A stretch of DNA of 64,000 bases from Massariosphaeria phaeospora. Taxonomy: Eukaryota; Ascomycota; Dothideomycetes; Pleosporales. The position numbers and the translations under genes are program-made. Within the stretch, counting starts at the first letter, position 1. The number at the start of each line of letters is the position of its first letter. This document shows positions 1-10,600 of the stretch, one piece after another. The notes below the pieces were generated by a model, which saw nothing but the letters and a program-made list of their open reading frames with translations, had not been told where the DNA came from and did not search any database. The stretch is from positions 186,001-250,000 of the forward strand of contig JAADJZ010000024.1 of NCBI GenBank assembly GCA_011032825.1, given 5' to 3'.

Positions 1-206
1 TAGCTCCAGGTGAGGCGGAAGGGCGAGGGAGAGCCTACCGAGGTAGATGTCACCAAAGCTGCCGCTACCGATCTTACGACCGATACGGTACTTGTTGCCG
101 ACGCGGAGATCCTGCAGAAGTCAGTACCAGCCTCACAACACGGTATACGCAGGTCTAGGGACGAGTCGAGACCGAGGAAGCGGGGTCGGCGTACCATTGT
201 CGTCAT
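1..206 (-). CDS. ckiA: Casein kinase I (Hrr25/CkiA type), 5' end only
   Basis: Partial gene running off the left edge. Exon 1 (206..195) encodes only MTTM. A GTACGC donor at 194 and a ctgcag acceptor lead to exon 2 (111..39), which encodes [20 protein letters not shown] followed by DIYLG; a second intron donor (GTAGGC) lies at 38. This is the start of fungal casein kinase I: a short N-terminus, then the glycine-rich ATP loop GSGSFG. The family (Hrr25/CkiA) phosphorylates Ser/Thr in vesicle traffic, ribosome maturation, DNA repair and polarity. The lysine, catalytic loop and C-terminal tail lie outside the window. The tiny first exon is recognised from the family's MTTMDLR start. Confidence in identity is high; the paralog is less certain. 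Confidence 0.88.
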   Translation of the reverse strand, partial: MTTMVRRPRFLGLDSSLDLRIPCCEAGTDFCRISASATSTVSVVRSVAAALVTSTSVGSPSPFRLTWS

Positions 207-3041
207 GCTTGCGGCGAGGTCAACCTGGTGGAGGTTGGCCTAGTAGATGGAGTGGTGTTGTGTGTGGTCGATCGGCTGCTGGGCGCAGATTTTTGGTGTT
301 GGGGGTGAGGTTCAGCCTGTTCGGCACTACCGGTCAGTCTGAGGCTTTTGCCAACAAGGCGGTGTGTAAGCGCAGGAGGAATGGGCCCGCGAGCAGACGC
401 ACGTCGGAAGGTGGAGCGAGGGTGGAAGAGGAGAGGGGGGGGCGGTCGGAAGCGTGTTGTGGGAGCTATATAGGCAGAGGGGGTGCAGTGAAAGGCCGCG
501 AGGGTTGCAGCTGGGGCTGGACTTACAGGGCGTGAATGGCAGATGGGGCCCGACGGATAGCGGCACCGATGGACTGTGTACGAACGCAGAGGCGACAAAG
601 CGGTGACTGCACGGGCAGGAAATGCGAGGAGGCGGCTGCACGCTACAACGACAGCAAATGGCCCCGGAGCAAAGCACGCAGAGACGGGAGTGCGTGGTGG
701 AGGTGAGGTGAAGGAGGAGGTGAGTGAGGGCTTCGCAGGGCCCAAGCCTTGGAAGTGGCTTCGCCTGGAATCACGTGCGCGCTAGCGAATCGATCTAAAG
801 AAAGCTCGCTGCTCACTCTTTCTTTCACTTGGAAGCGGTCCGACTCCCCGCCAGCGCTCGATTGTTTGTTGCGGCGACGACGACGACGACGACGACGGTG
901 CTGCTGTCCACGTCCCCAACCCGCTGCGTGGGTTTCCGGAGCTCCCATCCAAATGCCTCATGTCGTTCGTTTCAGACGCGCCATCAACTGGCCATGTCAT
1001 GCCCATCGCCCTTCGTCCGTCACCTGCGCTCCTGCCCCTTTATGCGTGTCACTTACTCCGTCGGCATGTCATCCTCAGGCGTGGACTCTGCAATTCATGA
1101 TCACTCCAATGTAGAAGACGCAGCGGCTCGATGTTCAGCGAACCTGCTTGGGTACGGAGTACAGTTATTATCGCATCGACATGCCTCCACATCCATCCTT
1201 CCTCGGCTCAGCAACCAGCTGTGGTCTGGTGTGGCTTGCTCTGAAGATCAAGGTCTGGGTCGTCGGGCATTTTAGCAAGCGACACCAACACACCCATCTG
1301 CATTCGCGGTTCAGCGATACACTGATGACCTGACCCATATGATATCAGCGGCGTATCCAACAACTGACAGCAGTTCGACATCTGCAATCTGCACACGAAA
1401 AGCGATGGGCGCCGTATTCGTCCGACATGCTGGACCCGGTCCCGCAGGGCGTGCATTCATCTCGCAGACAACCGAGACCCCCACCGCACCCGGCCACAAC
1501 ACCGAGCACAACCGGTCCAAACAAGCTTGTACATGCAGCCACGCAGCCTTCTCGGTACCCCTCATCTGCTAATGTGTCACTACAGTAGCTGCTAGTGTTG
1601 TTCAGCGCTGGTGGAGTGGGCTGATCAGTTCTAGAAGGCCTGGACGTTGCTGGGCTAATCTATGCTACGGACATACACCCTTACACACGACTTCAGACAT
1701 ACACATCAGCACTGCATTCCGGTACATTATCGAAGTGTACATCTACTGACCCAGCATATCCTCCTTCCGGAAAAAGGCAACCCGTGACAGCAAACGCTCT
1801 AATTCTACCAATTACAGCGGGCCACGACCCATTCCAATATCGTATTCCGTCGCTCAGCAGTACGCCCTCTTGATGGCAACTTATTCCATCATTATCGCAC
1901 AATACGTCATATGGGTTGGTTCATGCATCAAACTGGAGTATTACTCAGACCGGTTCGAAACTTACCTTGGTCGGCCACGCCCTACAATATCATATCGCCT
2001 TCTCGGATCATAGGTATTAACATTTTTAACCAATCCAACGTAGCACAGCTCAATAAAGCTGTTCTCGCTGGTCTATATCATCCATATCATCTGGCCTACC
2101 CCTCCAGATCTCCAGATCTCCCGATCTTTGATCCGAATCCATACTTCTTCTACAAATACAATCTACTTCGTCTTAAATCTAAGTCAATTCCACATCATGC
2201 CGTTATCCTATCAACCTCAACTATCACATTCCCGCCTCAACATTCACCAACGACTCTGCCCGGAAGCCTAGTTTGGATATTCGACATAACTTGTGACGCT
2301 GATCCAGCTGGTACTACCTTCAAGCCTAGACTAGATATTACAGGGTAGGGTTGCAACCCTACCGGTGTTTCTATGTATTACCAGCTCAGCTACTCCAACT
2401 GAGCTGAGTTCCAAGAACCCAGTTTGCAAGCATATCACACATAAGAACCCCACGCAAGCACAGCTTGCCCCACTCGTGCAAGTGGTTCACATATGATGGT
2501 TGCATAGCGTAAATCCATCGGAACAGTGCCATTCCTTGACAACTTCCGCTTCGATGTTGATTCACGCCGTTTCCGGCGCAGTGTCGTAGTCTTGCAGCAC
2601 TATCAATAGCCAGCCCTTGGGGGTTTGGGCCAAGATGAACTGAACTTGTAGGAGGTATCGATAAATTGGGGTCGATGTTTATTGTACCTGGTAACTGGTT
2701 GGGAAGTGTGATGTGTGGGGGTCCCGTATTGATGCCTTCAATGGAGAGAGCCCAGATGCGATGAGATGTAGGCTCATCCGTAGCATCTTATAGGTAGTAG
2801 CTCTATTCGATCGGTCAATCGCTTGCCCAGAGGTTGTATGCAGCATCTCCATCCTACAGCGCATGCCATATCACCACAATTAGCCCTGTACGCCCCGTTT
2901 GGGAAGAGAAGATGGCATTTGTCCAGGACTCTATACACCCGTCTCGCCTCCCGCAGCACACATGCCCCCCGCACAGCTATTGTACACCGGCGTCCAGTGC
3001 GCCTTCATTCCACCTCGCTGACAGCTCCTCGTCCGGTCCGT
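207..3041. other. Intergenic region, no convincing gene
   Basis: About 2.8 kb between the ckiA start and the atp18 stop. The first 550 bp should hold the ckiA promoter and leader; a TATATA-containing stretch lies near 465-475. A short (GAC)n run occurs at about 880-897. The ORFs here overlap on both strands, lack family motifs and cannot be joined by credible introns. A tRNA-like hairpin pair at 2341-2412 is listed separately. Confidence 0.5.
2341..2412 (-). other. tRNA-like paired hairpins (possible tRNA relic)
   Basis: On the minus strand a D-arm-like stretch (GCTCAGTTGG, closed by GAGC) is followed about 35 bases later by a T-arm-like stem. The second stem is a perfect 20-bp palindrome, GGTAGGGTTGCAACCCTACC, at 2344-2363. 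I see no clear anticodon stem and no matching acceptor stem, and the T loop does not fit the TTC consensus. A decayed tRNA or a small foldback element are both possible. It is not called a functional tRNA. Confidence 0.25.
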
Positions 3042-3536
3042 CTAATGGCCCGGATTCGCCTTCGCGTGCTTGACCGCCGGGTTCCGCGGGTCGTCCTTGT
3101 ACTCGTCGGCTACACCAGTCAGATCAGATCAGTAAGTCTTCTGCAGAAAACCCAGCGCAAGCTAGCGAGGCCGCAAAGCGCAGAACAGAACAGAGTAGAA
3201 TAGACTAGGTTGGAAAGAAGGCCGAGGCAAAAACTCACACGCCGCCAACGCGTTCGCGAAGGAATTGACTCCGTAAAGGATAACGAGTCCTGCGTCCGTC
3301 TGTCAGCCAGCCAGCCCCATCCTCGCTCAAAGCCTCGCATCGTGCCCTCGCCATGCTGTATAGCTAGGCCTTCACTCTTATGTCATGCGACGTACCGGAG
3401 ATGTAAAAGGGCGCCATGGGCCGGGCTGCGCAGTAAAGTTCTCGTCAGCGGTGTTTTCTCTCTGCAAGCTAGTTGCGTTGGACGGGCCGAACTACGTACC
3501 GACGGGCGCGGGGAACTTCTTGCCGAGGAACGACAT
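3042..3536 (-). CDS. ATP18: Mitochondrial ATP synthase subunit J (Atp18), four exons
   Basis: A 61-residue protein built from four short exons: 3536..3500, 3425..3396, 3289..3239 and 3109..3042. It starts MSFLGKKFPAPVARPMAPFY, continues with the hydrophobic segment ISGLVILYGVNSFANALA (about residues 21-38) and ends with the charged tail SDEYKDDPRNPAVKHAKANP plus GH. This matches the fungal subunit J pattern: short matrix N-terminus, one membrane helix, then a conserved DE(Y/F)KDDPRNP tail. The protein is a peripheral-stalk/dimer-interface subunit of F1Fo ATP synthase in the inner mitochondrial membrane. The third donor is taken as GTGAGT at 3238 because only this choice gives ..ALAASDEY in frame. 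Introns are 70, 106 and 129 bp. Without splicing the gene is nearly invisible. Confidence 0.9.
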
Positions 3537-4292
3537 GTTTGGCGGGCGTGCGATTGAGGGGGTCGTTGGTGGATTGGGAGTCGTGGGGGTGGTGAGGGTG
3601 GATGGCGGCGGGAGGTGGTTGAGAGCTTTCGGGGACGGACGGTGGAAAATGCCAAGGCGGGAGGGCCGAAGAAACTCCATCTATGCACCTACCGCCTACC
3701 GCTTACCACCCACCTTTGTACAGCGTTTTATTATACTATATATATATCAATTTTTTGGCAAATATTTCAAGAACACCGAGCTGCGGACTAATGTTATTGG
3801 GTCAGATCATGACATAGTTTGGGCTATAAGGGTGTTCTTTTTTTTTGCAGAGCTTGAGTTCGAACAAGTGTCGAAAGTGTATTTTATTTTTTTGGTCTTC
3901 GCAGTTCTGTTAGTATTGCTGAGACAAGCATCGATATGGATTAGAGTAGATTAGAGGGGTTGACAATTGCGTTTCTTGTCTTAGTGCTGTATAGGTGATG
4001 TGTAGTTCCAAGGTTGTGCACCTTCCCAGAGATACATCTAGGCTTGATCTACATAGTCAACACTTTATTCATCCTATAAAAATTATAAATGACTGATAAG
4101 CCTTGTTGAAAATCCCAGTATACTAATATCTGTCATTACTTAACATGGCTTCAGTCTCAGCCTGGTCTACACAAAAGTCAAGAACGCCGAGTTCCAATAT
4201 CAATCCAACCCAACCCTTTATATGCACTCTTGTACTCCTGCAATTTTCCACTACTGTCCAGCGCCTATCTACACCCATCCCTGATACGTTTC
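3537..4292. other. Intergenic region
   Basis: Holds the atp18 promoter side (pyrimidine-rich minus-strand leader next to the start) and the 3' flank of the next minus-strand gene. From about 3720 to 4140 it is AT-rich with poly-T runs. No gene is supported. Confidence 0.4.
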
Positions 4293-4829
4293 TCACCACG
4301 GACCCTTCCCTTGATCCCCATGCTTCCTGCCGTTTCTCCCCCTCCCCCCCAATACTTCAAACGCCCAGAGCGCACACCACACTGCCCATGAAAACGCTCC
4401 AGCGACTACAAATATACCTGCCCACCAAGGGATGGTTTGGCGGGCGCGGATCGTGCGATTGGGCCCGTGGCCGTGGATGTGCGGAGGGAGGATGAGGCCG
4501 TGGGTGTGGTGAGGCGACTCGTTGGTGGAAGAGGTAGCAGAGGGGAAGGATGTATTAATCGTAGTAGGCGAGGTGGTATTGGATGTGGGCGATGCATTTG
4601 TGGTCGTAGGTGAGGCTGTGGGAGATGCGGACGAGGTGTTGATCTCGGTGGTGCTGTCTGTGGAGGAGAAGACGGAGTCGCGATGTAGTGGAGAGGGTTT
4701 AGCTTGCGAGGGGGAGAGCGGTCGGTACTATACGGTAGGCATATATTAGAATAATCCTAGCTCGTGCAAGATCGAACGGAAGGGACGGATAGATATGAAA
4801 ACAGGACGACTTACATCTTCTTCCGCCAT
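4293..4829 (-). CDS. Small Ser/Thr-rich single-pass membrane protein, unknown function
   Basis: Two-exon model. Exon 1 (4829..4815) encodes MAEED. A GTAAGT donor and a tatag acceptor preceded by a ttctaat branch site lead to exon 2 (4727..4293), giving 149 residues. The order is: YRPLSPSQAKPSP; a long Ser/Thr/Pro/Asn stretch (about residues 25-75) with several N-x-S/T sites; a His/Arg segment (HGLILPPHIHGHGPNRTIRA); one membrane helix (TIPWWAGIFVVAGAFSWAVW, about 100-125); and a short basic tail. I recognise no family. The shape suggests a small membrane protein with a glycosylatable domain, but orientation and role are unknown. The continuous frame across a canonical intron and strong amino-acid bias support it. 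Other starts are possible. Confidence 0.55.
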
Positions 4830-5581
4830 AACGATAACTCCGCATCGATCCGATCCGATGCCTCGAGCAACGCAGCACTCGACTCGTCAACGGTCTATGC
4901 TCTACACACCTCGTTCTCGTAGCTTTTGACGTTTTTGCTCAGCCTGATGGTCCAAGGCGTGTGACGGATCCTCTCTCACACACGGGGCACAAGGCATTGA
5001 CGCCGCAGTGACCAGTCATCCGTCAGCCTCATCTATGCGCCTCAAATCGTCTCGTTGGTCAACCCAGCCTGGAAAGGCCGCAGCCGCTTCTCGGTTCAAC
5101 GATTCTTGGGGTGGAGCGAGGTGTGGAGGGGCTGCACGCGCCCACAGTTCGATTAGGTAGATGATCGCCAATGGCGGGTTTCAGCACCTGAAAGTTGCAC
5201 ACAAGAGCGATAATTCTTGCATTTGAGGAAATGCAGAATGCTGAATATTGTACGGAGTAGGCGCAAATTTAAAAGGATATACAAATAACTTGAGCTATCA
5301 ATGTCCTTGGCGTTAGTCCTTCTGGGATCCTATGGCAAAAACTCTGGTAGGGCACGTGTCGAATTACAACTACATACGATAATCCTGCATTCAGACCGCT
5401 CAGATTGTCCGACGGCCCAGCAAGCGGGTATTGCCAACACTGCTCCCCACCGTCTGAACCTGAGGTGTCTGCGTGTTTGCGGCGTGAGCAGAATTGTGCC
5501 ACTTCGTTCATTCGCCCCTAGGTGTCTCCTTCCGAGGTTTTGATTGAAGTCACGGTCCATTGCCCTGTTATGGTTTGCCGC
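4830..5581. other. Intergenic region
   Basis: Promoter side of the small membrane-protein gene, then sequence without recognisable features. Overlapping ORFs of about 80 codons on both strands look like chance. Confidence 0.35.
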
Positions 5582-5992
5582 TTATAGGGCTCGTATGCCT
5601 GATCGGTCTTCATTACCCGAGCCCGTACCCAGCAACCGCACAGTGGCGACCATCGTGGTCCCTGAGTCGATGCGGATAATGCCGTATGTGATCCTTCCAG
5701 ACGAAGTGTTTACGGTAAGCGGGAGAAGGACGGCGGAACGTCCACACGGTGGAAAGCCGCCGATTGAGGGATCGGATGCGAATATAGCGCGAGCCAGACC
5801 CCAGATTAGATGGTCCCGGTGGACGCCATGGCCCACGGGCTCACCACTGCGAGTCGGCGGTGGTGCAACAATCAATGTCTCCATGCGAATCTCGCACGGA
5901 AAACTCGCGCCGTCGTCTCGCCCGCCGTTTACAGCAGTTGTACGCCGGTCGCTGTCCCCAATGCTAACCGGAAGGGTGCACTTTGCATGCAC
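5582..5992 (-). CDS. Orphan ORF, doubtful coding
   Basis: A 136-codon minus-strand ORF starting MHAKCTLPVSIGDSDRRT and ending GNEDRSGIRAL. The composition is protein-like, with Gly/Ile/Thr-rich stretches such as GRITYGIIRIDSGTT. However, a 150-codon ORF overlaps it on the opposite strand, and no domain, signal peptide or membrane helix is visible. It could be a fragment of a decayed gene or chance. The start is simply the first ATG. Confidence 0.2.
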   Translation of the reverse strand: MHAKCTLPVSIGDSDRRTTAVNGGRDDGASFPCEIRMETLIVAPPPTRSGEPVGHGVHRDHLIWGLARAIFASDPSIGGFPPCGRSAVLLPLTVNTSSGRITYGIIRIDSGTTMVATVRLLGTGSGNEDRSGIRAL

Positions 5993-6767
5993 GTAAGCGA
6001 CTTAGCGAACGGGAGACTTTAGTGCAATTCACCCACAGGCTCGCTCGTATCGACCCCCCCTTGCCTGCAGCAGATCCATCATCCATCGACGCTCGGTCCG
6101 CATTCGCTGCCACATACGACGTCAACATGTCCCCGCAGACGCACACTCAACAACCACCTATGCCTTACCAAACGCGCATGACGGAGCTCCGCACATTGTC
6201 TCGAAGCGGTATTCGCTTGAAGGCCCATCTGCAATTTGCGGCATGCGTGCGCATTATTACCCCAAATCAGCTCTCCTGCAGCGAGCGTCCCAGGCGCCCG
6301 ACCAAAGGCTGGATTGGTTGGTAGTCACACATGGCCAATAGTGCAGACGGGAAAAGATCTGATGATGCACTTCCGACTCACTGCCTTGCCGGGGCCCATG
6401 TAACTTGGCAAAGCGTCACAGACGCCGAGTGCAAAAAAGGCAACAGGCAACATTCGATACCATATATTCGCGCGCCGGGGCCTTGCGGCACAGCTTCAAT
6501 TTGGTCCCAGCATACGGGTACGGTCCCGGTCGTTTCGAGTTACACCAAAGGTGTTTGCTTTTCGTGACCGCCTCGATCCTCGCGTCTTCACATTCCTTGC
6601 GGGCGGCCTCGCATTGGGTTTTCTCTACGTTCTTTGAGCTTCAGATTCTGTCTGGAGGCACACTGCGCAGTCCACGTACCAAGCTCAGATACTCGTCTTC
6701 TAAATCAGCAGCAACGCCTCTACCACCCGCAACTCACCCAGATCGCCACGCCCGACTGGCTACCATC

Positions 6768-9684
6768 ATGTCTCTCAAACGTCCCCGAGGCTCCACAGAG
6801 ACGGCCGAAATGCCTCACTGCGCTCTCTTACGATACCAGGAAGCGCTGATGAAGATTGAGGCCAGTCCAGAGTCATCTTTACTGACGACTACCCCTCCAA
6901 GCGACGCCACCCCGAACATCAACCCCGCTACCGCGAGCATAACTGATCCCAAAGATCCAGAAAACTTTTTGCGAAGATGCTCCGGACACAACAAGAAGAC
7001 TAAAGTTCGCTGCAGCGCCATCATCGGTCGAAACTCAACCCATGCGAAAAATTACGACCCAACATTCTTGCCTACTTGCTATACGCATAGAGACCAACAA
7101 AGCTATGCCGGGTGGTGTCAGTTCAAAGCGACGGCGGCGGGGCGATGCGGTCGTCTATTTCGATGGACTCCGCCGTATCTAGCGCTCTGCTCAGACCATC
7201 GAGACCAACCCGACAATCCGTGCTACTTTATGAAACTTCCTCTGGAGCTAAGACTAGAAATTTTTAGTTATCTTCTACCCACGGAGCCAATAGGCTCTTC
7301 CACTTTTTCATCGCATCGAGATCCTGCACTACACCGATGCAATTTTGGCATGATGGCTGCTCCGATCCCCCCTCATCCTCCCTCTCTGAATGTGGGCAGC
7401 GTATTTCCGATGCCTCTCTTGGATTTGTTGCTCGTCAATCGCCAAGTGTATGCTGAAGCAAAGGATCTCTTTTACAGTATTGTTCCATTCCAAATCGATG
7501 TGCGCAAAGATGGCACTTTCATGTGCGGCAGACGTCTTTTGGAGCCGACAAGACCAGATGGGACACCTCACTATGTCTTTGACGATGCTCAAGAATTGAC
7601 AAGAAAGTTTATCCGCTCCTTCAAGTTTGAATTAGTTAAAAACTATAACGTCGACATACTTGTGGAGAACTGTAAGGATGTCAACCCAGGCATGCAGCCA
7701 AATAATATGATTAATTGGGACGAGGAGGTTGAGATTTATGATATTCGAGGTGAGTCGGACTTAGGCTGAACTTCAAAGACTGTGTTTGACAATTCTAGAC
7801 TACATCGGTGTTGTCATATCGGGAATTCTGATCAAAGCGCGAAATCTCTGTAAACTGCATGTTCGCTTGTGCTTCTCCAAGTTCACCTGGCCCGAGGAAA
7901 CGCTGCTTGCGAATATCAATCGCTTACTTGCTCCCTTTGAGGGACTACGGAACGTTCGGCAACCAAGGTTATGCGGAATCTATGAAGGTACCACCAATAG
8001 CATCATGATGAGTCTTCCTCAGCCTCCCCGCAGAGTCGATGACCAGCGAATACCATCGCTTGCAATCTGTTCTGTTCCATATTTCCCCATTCAGAGACTT
8101 CTCCTTGGTCCCGGCAACCCGAGTTACGACAAGTACAAGTCGAGATGGGAGCGATGGATGTCACAAAGCACACGAGCGCCTCCTATTAAGTCGCCGATTA
8201 GGATAATGTTCACTCACTTCAAGAAATATTACGCGAAGCTTTCCGGAATAGTTCCAGATGTCACAGTAAGATTCGGCAAACAAGCATTCCTACACCGAGC
8301 GAGGGTTGCACGCGAGAATGAAGATGTGGAGGCTTTTCGACACCTGCGTAATGAGCTAATCCACTACTGGCTGAAATATCTGGAACAAGAAGAACTCAAG
8401 AAGAAGGAGATGGATATAATGCTTTCAAAGATGTTAGACACTGATGTCTACCCTGCAGATGATGACGAGCAAGTCATCCGGCGACGGTCATCGAGCTCCC
8501 ATCCAGACTCACCCGTTGAATTAGACAAGGTCAAGATGGTGGCTGAGGGAATTCCCATGCAAGGCAATCCGTCGCAGAGGAATCCGTACGGAACCGCGAT
8601 GAGTCTGCAAGAATACCAGCAGCTAACCCACCAATCACAACAACAGCATGGTTATCGAGTTGCGCAAATGAATCAACCTGGATCGAGCGATCAGCATCTA
8701 CAGCATCAACAACAAGCGCAATCGAGAGCACAACAGACGATGCTACGACAACAGATGATGGCACAACAACAGGCTATTGCGCTTCAACACGCCCGGCAAT
8801 TCCAAGCTCCCACGTCGTCCTATACTGAAGCAGAACAGTGGTCTGTGAACACGCCATCGCAGCGTCCTTTCGTGCCGGCAAACTCCCAGTCGCAGAGCAA
8901 CACAATGCCGACCACGGGGATGCGAGGGACTAATGCTATGGAAAGCCAAGTGTGGTACACCTATCCACCAGGCCTTCCTTCGTCGTCATCGTCGTCGTCG
9001 TCATCGGCATCATCATCGCCTCAATCCGCGCTCCAGTCCCCTAGCACAGATGTGGACATGTCGGATAGACCGAACGCATGGAACGAATTTAAACCAGAAA
9101 CAGTCATCCCGGAAACGCGAGTGCACCAAGGCTTTCCGTCAGCTTCTCCGACCAGTCGTCCTTCGAGCGCATCCACATTCACAGATCAAGGCTTCGCCAC
9201 GGATAGTACTGCCGTCGGGTCTGTCACACCCCCGTGGAGCCACCCGCAGTGGCCGAATGTGGTTCAAATGCAACACCAACATGCGCCTCAGATGCAGCAC
9301 CCGACACAGATGCAGCAGCATCCCCCTCAGTCACAACACAATCCTCAAAACCAGCACCCCCATAACTCCACATACCAATCCACCCCCGCCGCCAATACGA
9401 TTTCCGCTCCTCAGCTCCAACCCCGACCACAACCAAGCTACACCACAACCAAAACCCACCCTAGAAAACGCGCACGCACGTCCCAGCCTCCCTGGACCCA
9501 GCACCACCCCAATTTTAATAATCCACCGTCCCCCCATCAAACCGGCATACAAATCCAAATCAACGAGAACGGCGACGAGATTATGGTTATTGACGACGAT
9601 AGTGATGGGTCGTGGGAATGCGGGCGTGGTGATGGGCGGGCGGGATATGTGGGGAAGGGGAAAGGCAGGGCGGGAGAGGGTTAG
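6768..9684 (+). CDS. F-box-like (2EXR-type) protein with Cys/His motif and Gln-rich tail
   Basis: Two exons, 6768..7749 and 7799..9684 (GTGAGT donor, tctag acceptor), 955 residues. The ATG at 6768 was chosen for its context and because the open frame upstream looks non-coding. Residues about 60-150 carry a Cys/His cluster (RRCSGHNKKTKVRCSAIIGR, CYTHR, CQF.., CSDH), seen in many fungal proteins of unknown role. Next is an F-box/2EXR-like motif, FMKLPLELRLEIFSYLLP, then LLVNRQVYAEAKDLFYS. From about residue 600 the chain is low-complexity: Gln-rich stretches, a run of 11 serines (TCG/TCA repeats near 8982-9004), and HPRKRAR, which could be a nuclear signal near the C-terminus. If the F-box works, it would recruit targets to an SCF ubiquitin ligase. 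The Gln-rich tail resembles transcription-regulator tails. Specific function unknown. Confidence 0.75.
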
Positions 9685-10600
9685 GTGGGATGAGTGGGGG
9701 AGAGGGAGGATATAATAGGGAATGGCGGGTGTGCGGATAGTGCAGGTTGATGTGGTTTGGGGTGGTTCGGTTGGCGCTGAGTTGATGTTGAGCCATGGAG
9801 ATTGGGCTGGCTGAGCTGAGTTGAGCCAACTAAGCTCTACTCCCTTGGTTTCACGCATTCGAATACCCGAAACGCCCGAGGATACCCGCTGCGCGACATC
9901 TCGTATCTACTTTTCTCATTTTAGCCCCATATCTTTTTTTTCTAGCGCCGCTTTCATCTACCAAAAAGTTACATAAGTCAACGATATCCACTTTCTACAT
10001 GAATATTTGTGCTCTCGTCACTTCCGGTTTGTCATTCATTGTGCATTCTGTTGAGCGTAACATGGGTTTCGAACGTAAGGTGTTGGGTGCTGCGGTGTTT
10101 GTATCGATCCGGGGTTTGAATTCTTGAGTAGTTTCGCGGCGGAAATGCGGAGAGAAAGAAACGGATTCAACGGAATTAAGTGGATGAGTGTGTTATCTGG
10201 TATTTGCAATCTATCTATCCATCTAATTTCATCCGCGAACAAACCCCAATCAGTTCAACTTTTAAGCGTTAAAAATGTAATCATCGCAACCGTAAAGTCA
10301 ATATTCCAATGTCGTGTGAAAAACAAGCCAAATCACCGGGAACCCCTGCGGACCGACCACCAATTACCGCCAGACAAGAACGATATATATGTAAAGATGA
10401 GGGGCTTTGCACTTCTGTTTGTGTTTTTGGCGCTTTTTAAAAAAACATAAATGGATGCGAAGATGCCAGAGATCTGTGCTTCGCGAGTACACAAGCTGAA
10501 AAACTTTTGTGGGAGCTATTTGGGGCGAGAAGGAAAGATATGGAGGCGTCAGATGGCCACGAGGTCATACTGAAATTGTTGTAGGGTGTTTAGAGGGGCG
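9685..10600. other. Intergenic region between convergent genes
   Basis: Contains the 3' flanks of the F-box-like gene (plus) and of the pseudogene on the minus strand. AT-rich tracts lie at 9910-10060 and 10360-10450. Nothing else is recognisable. Confidence 0.4.
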
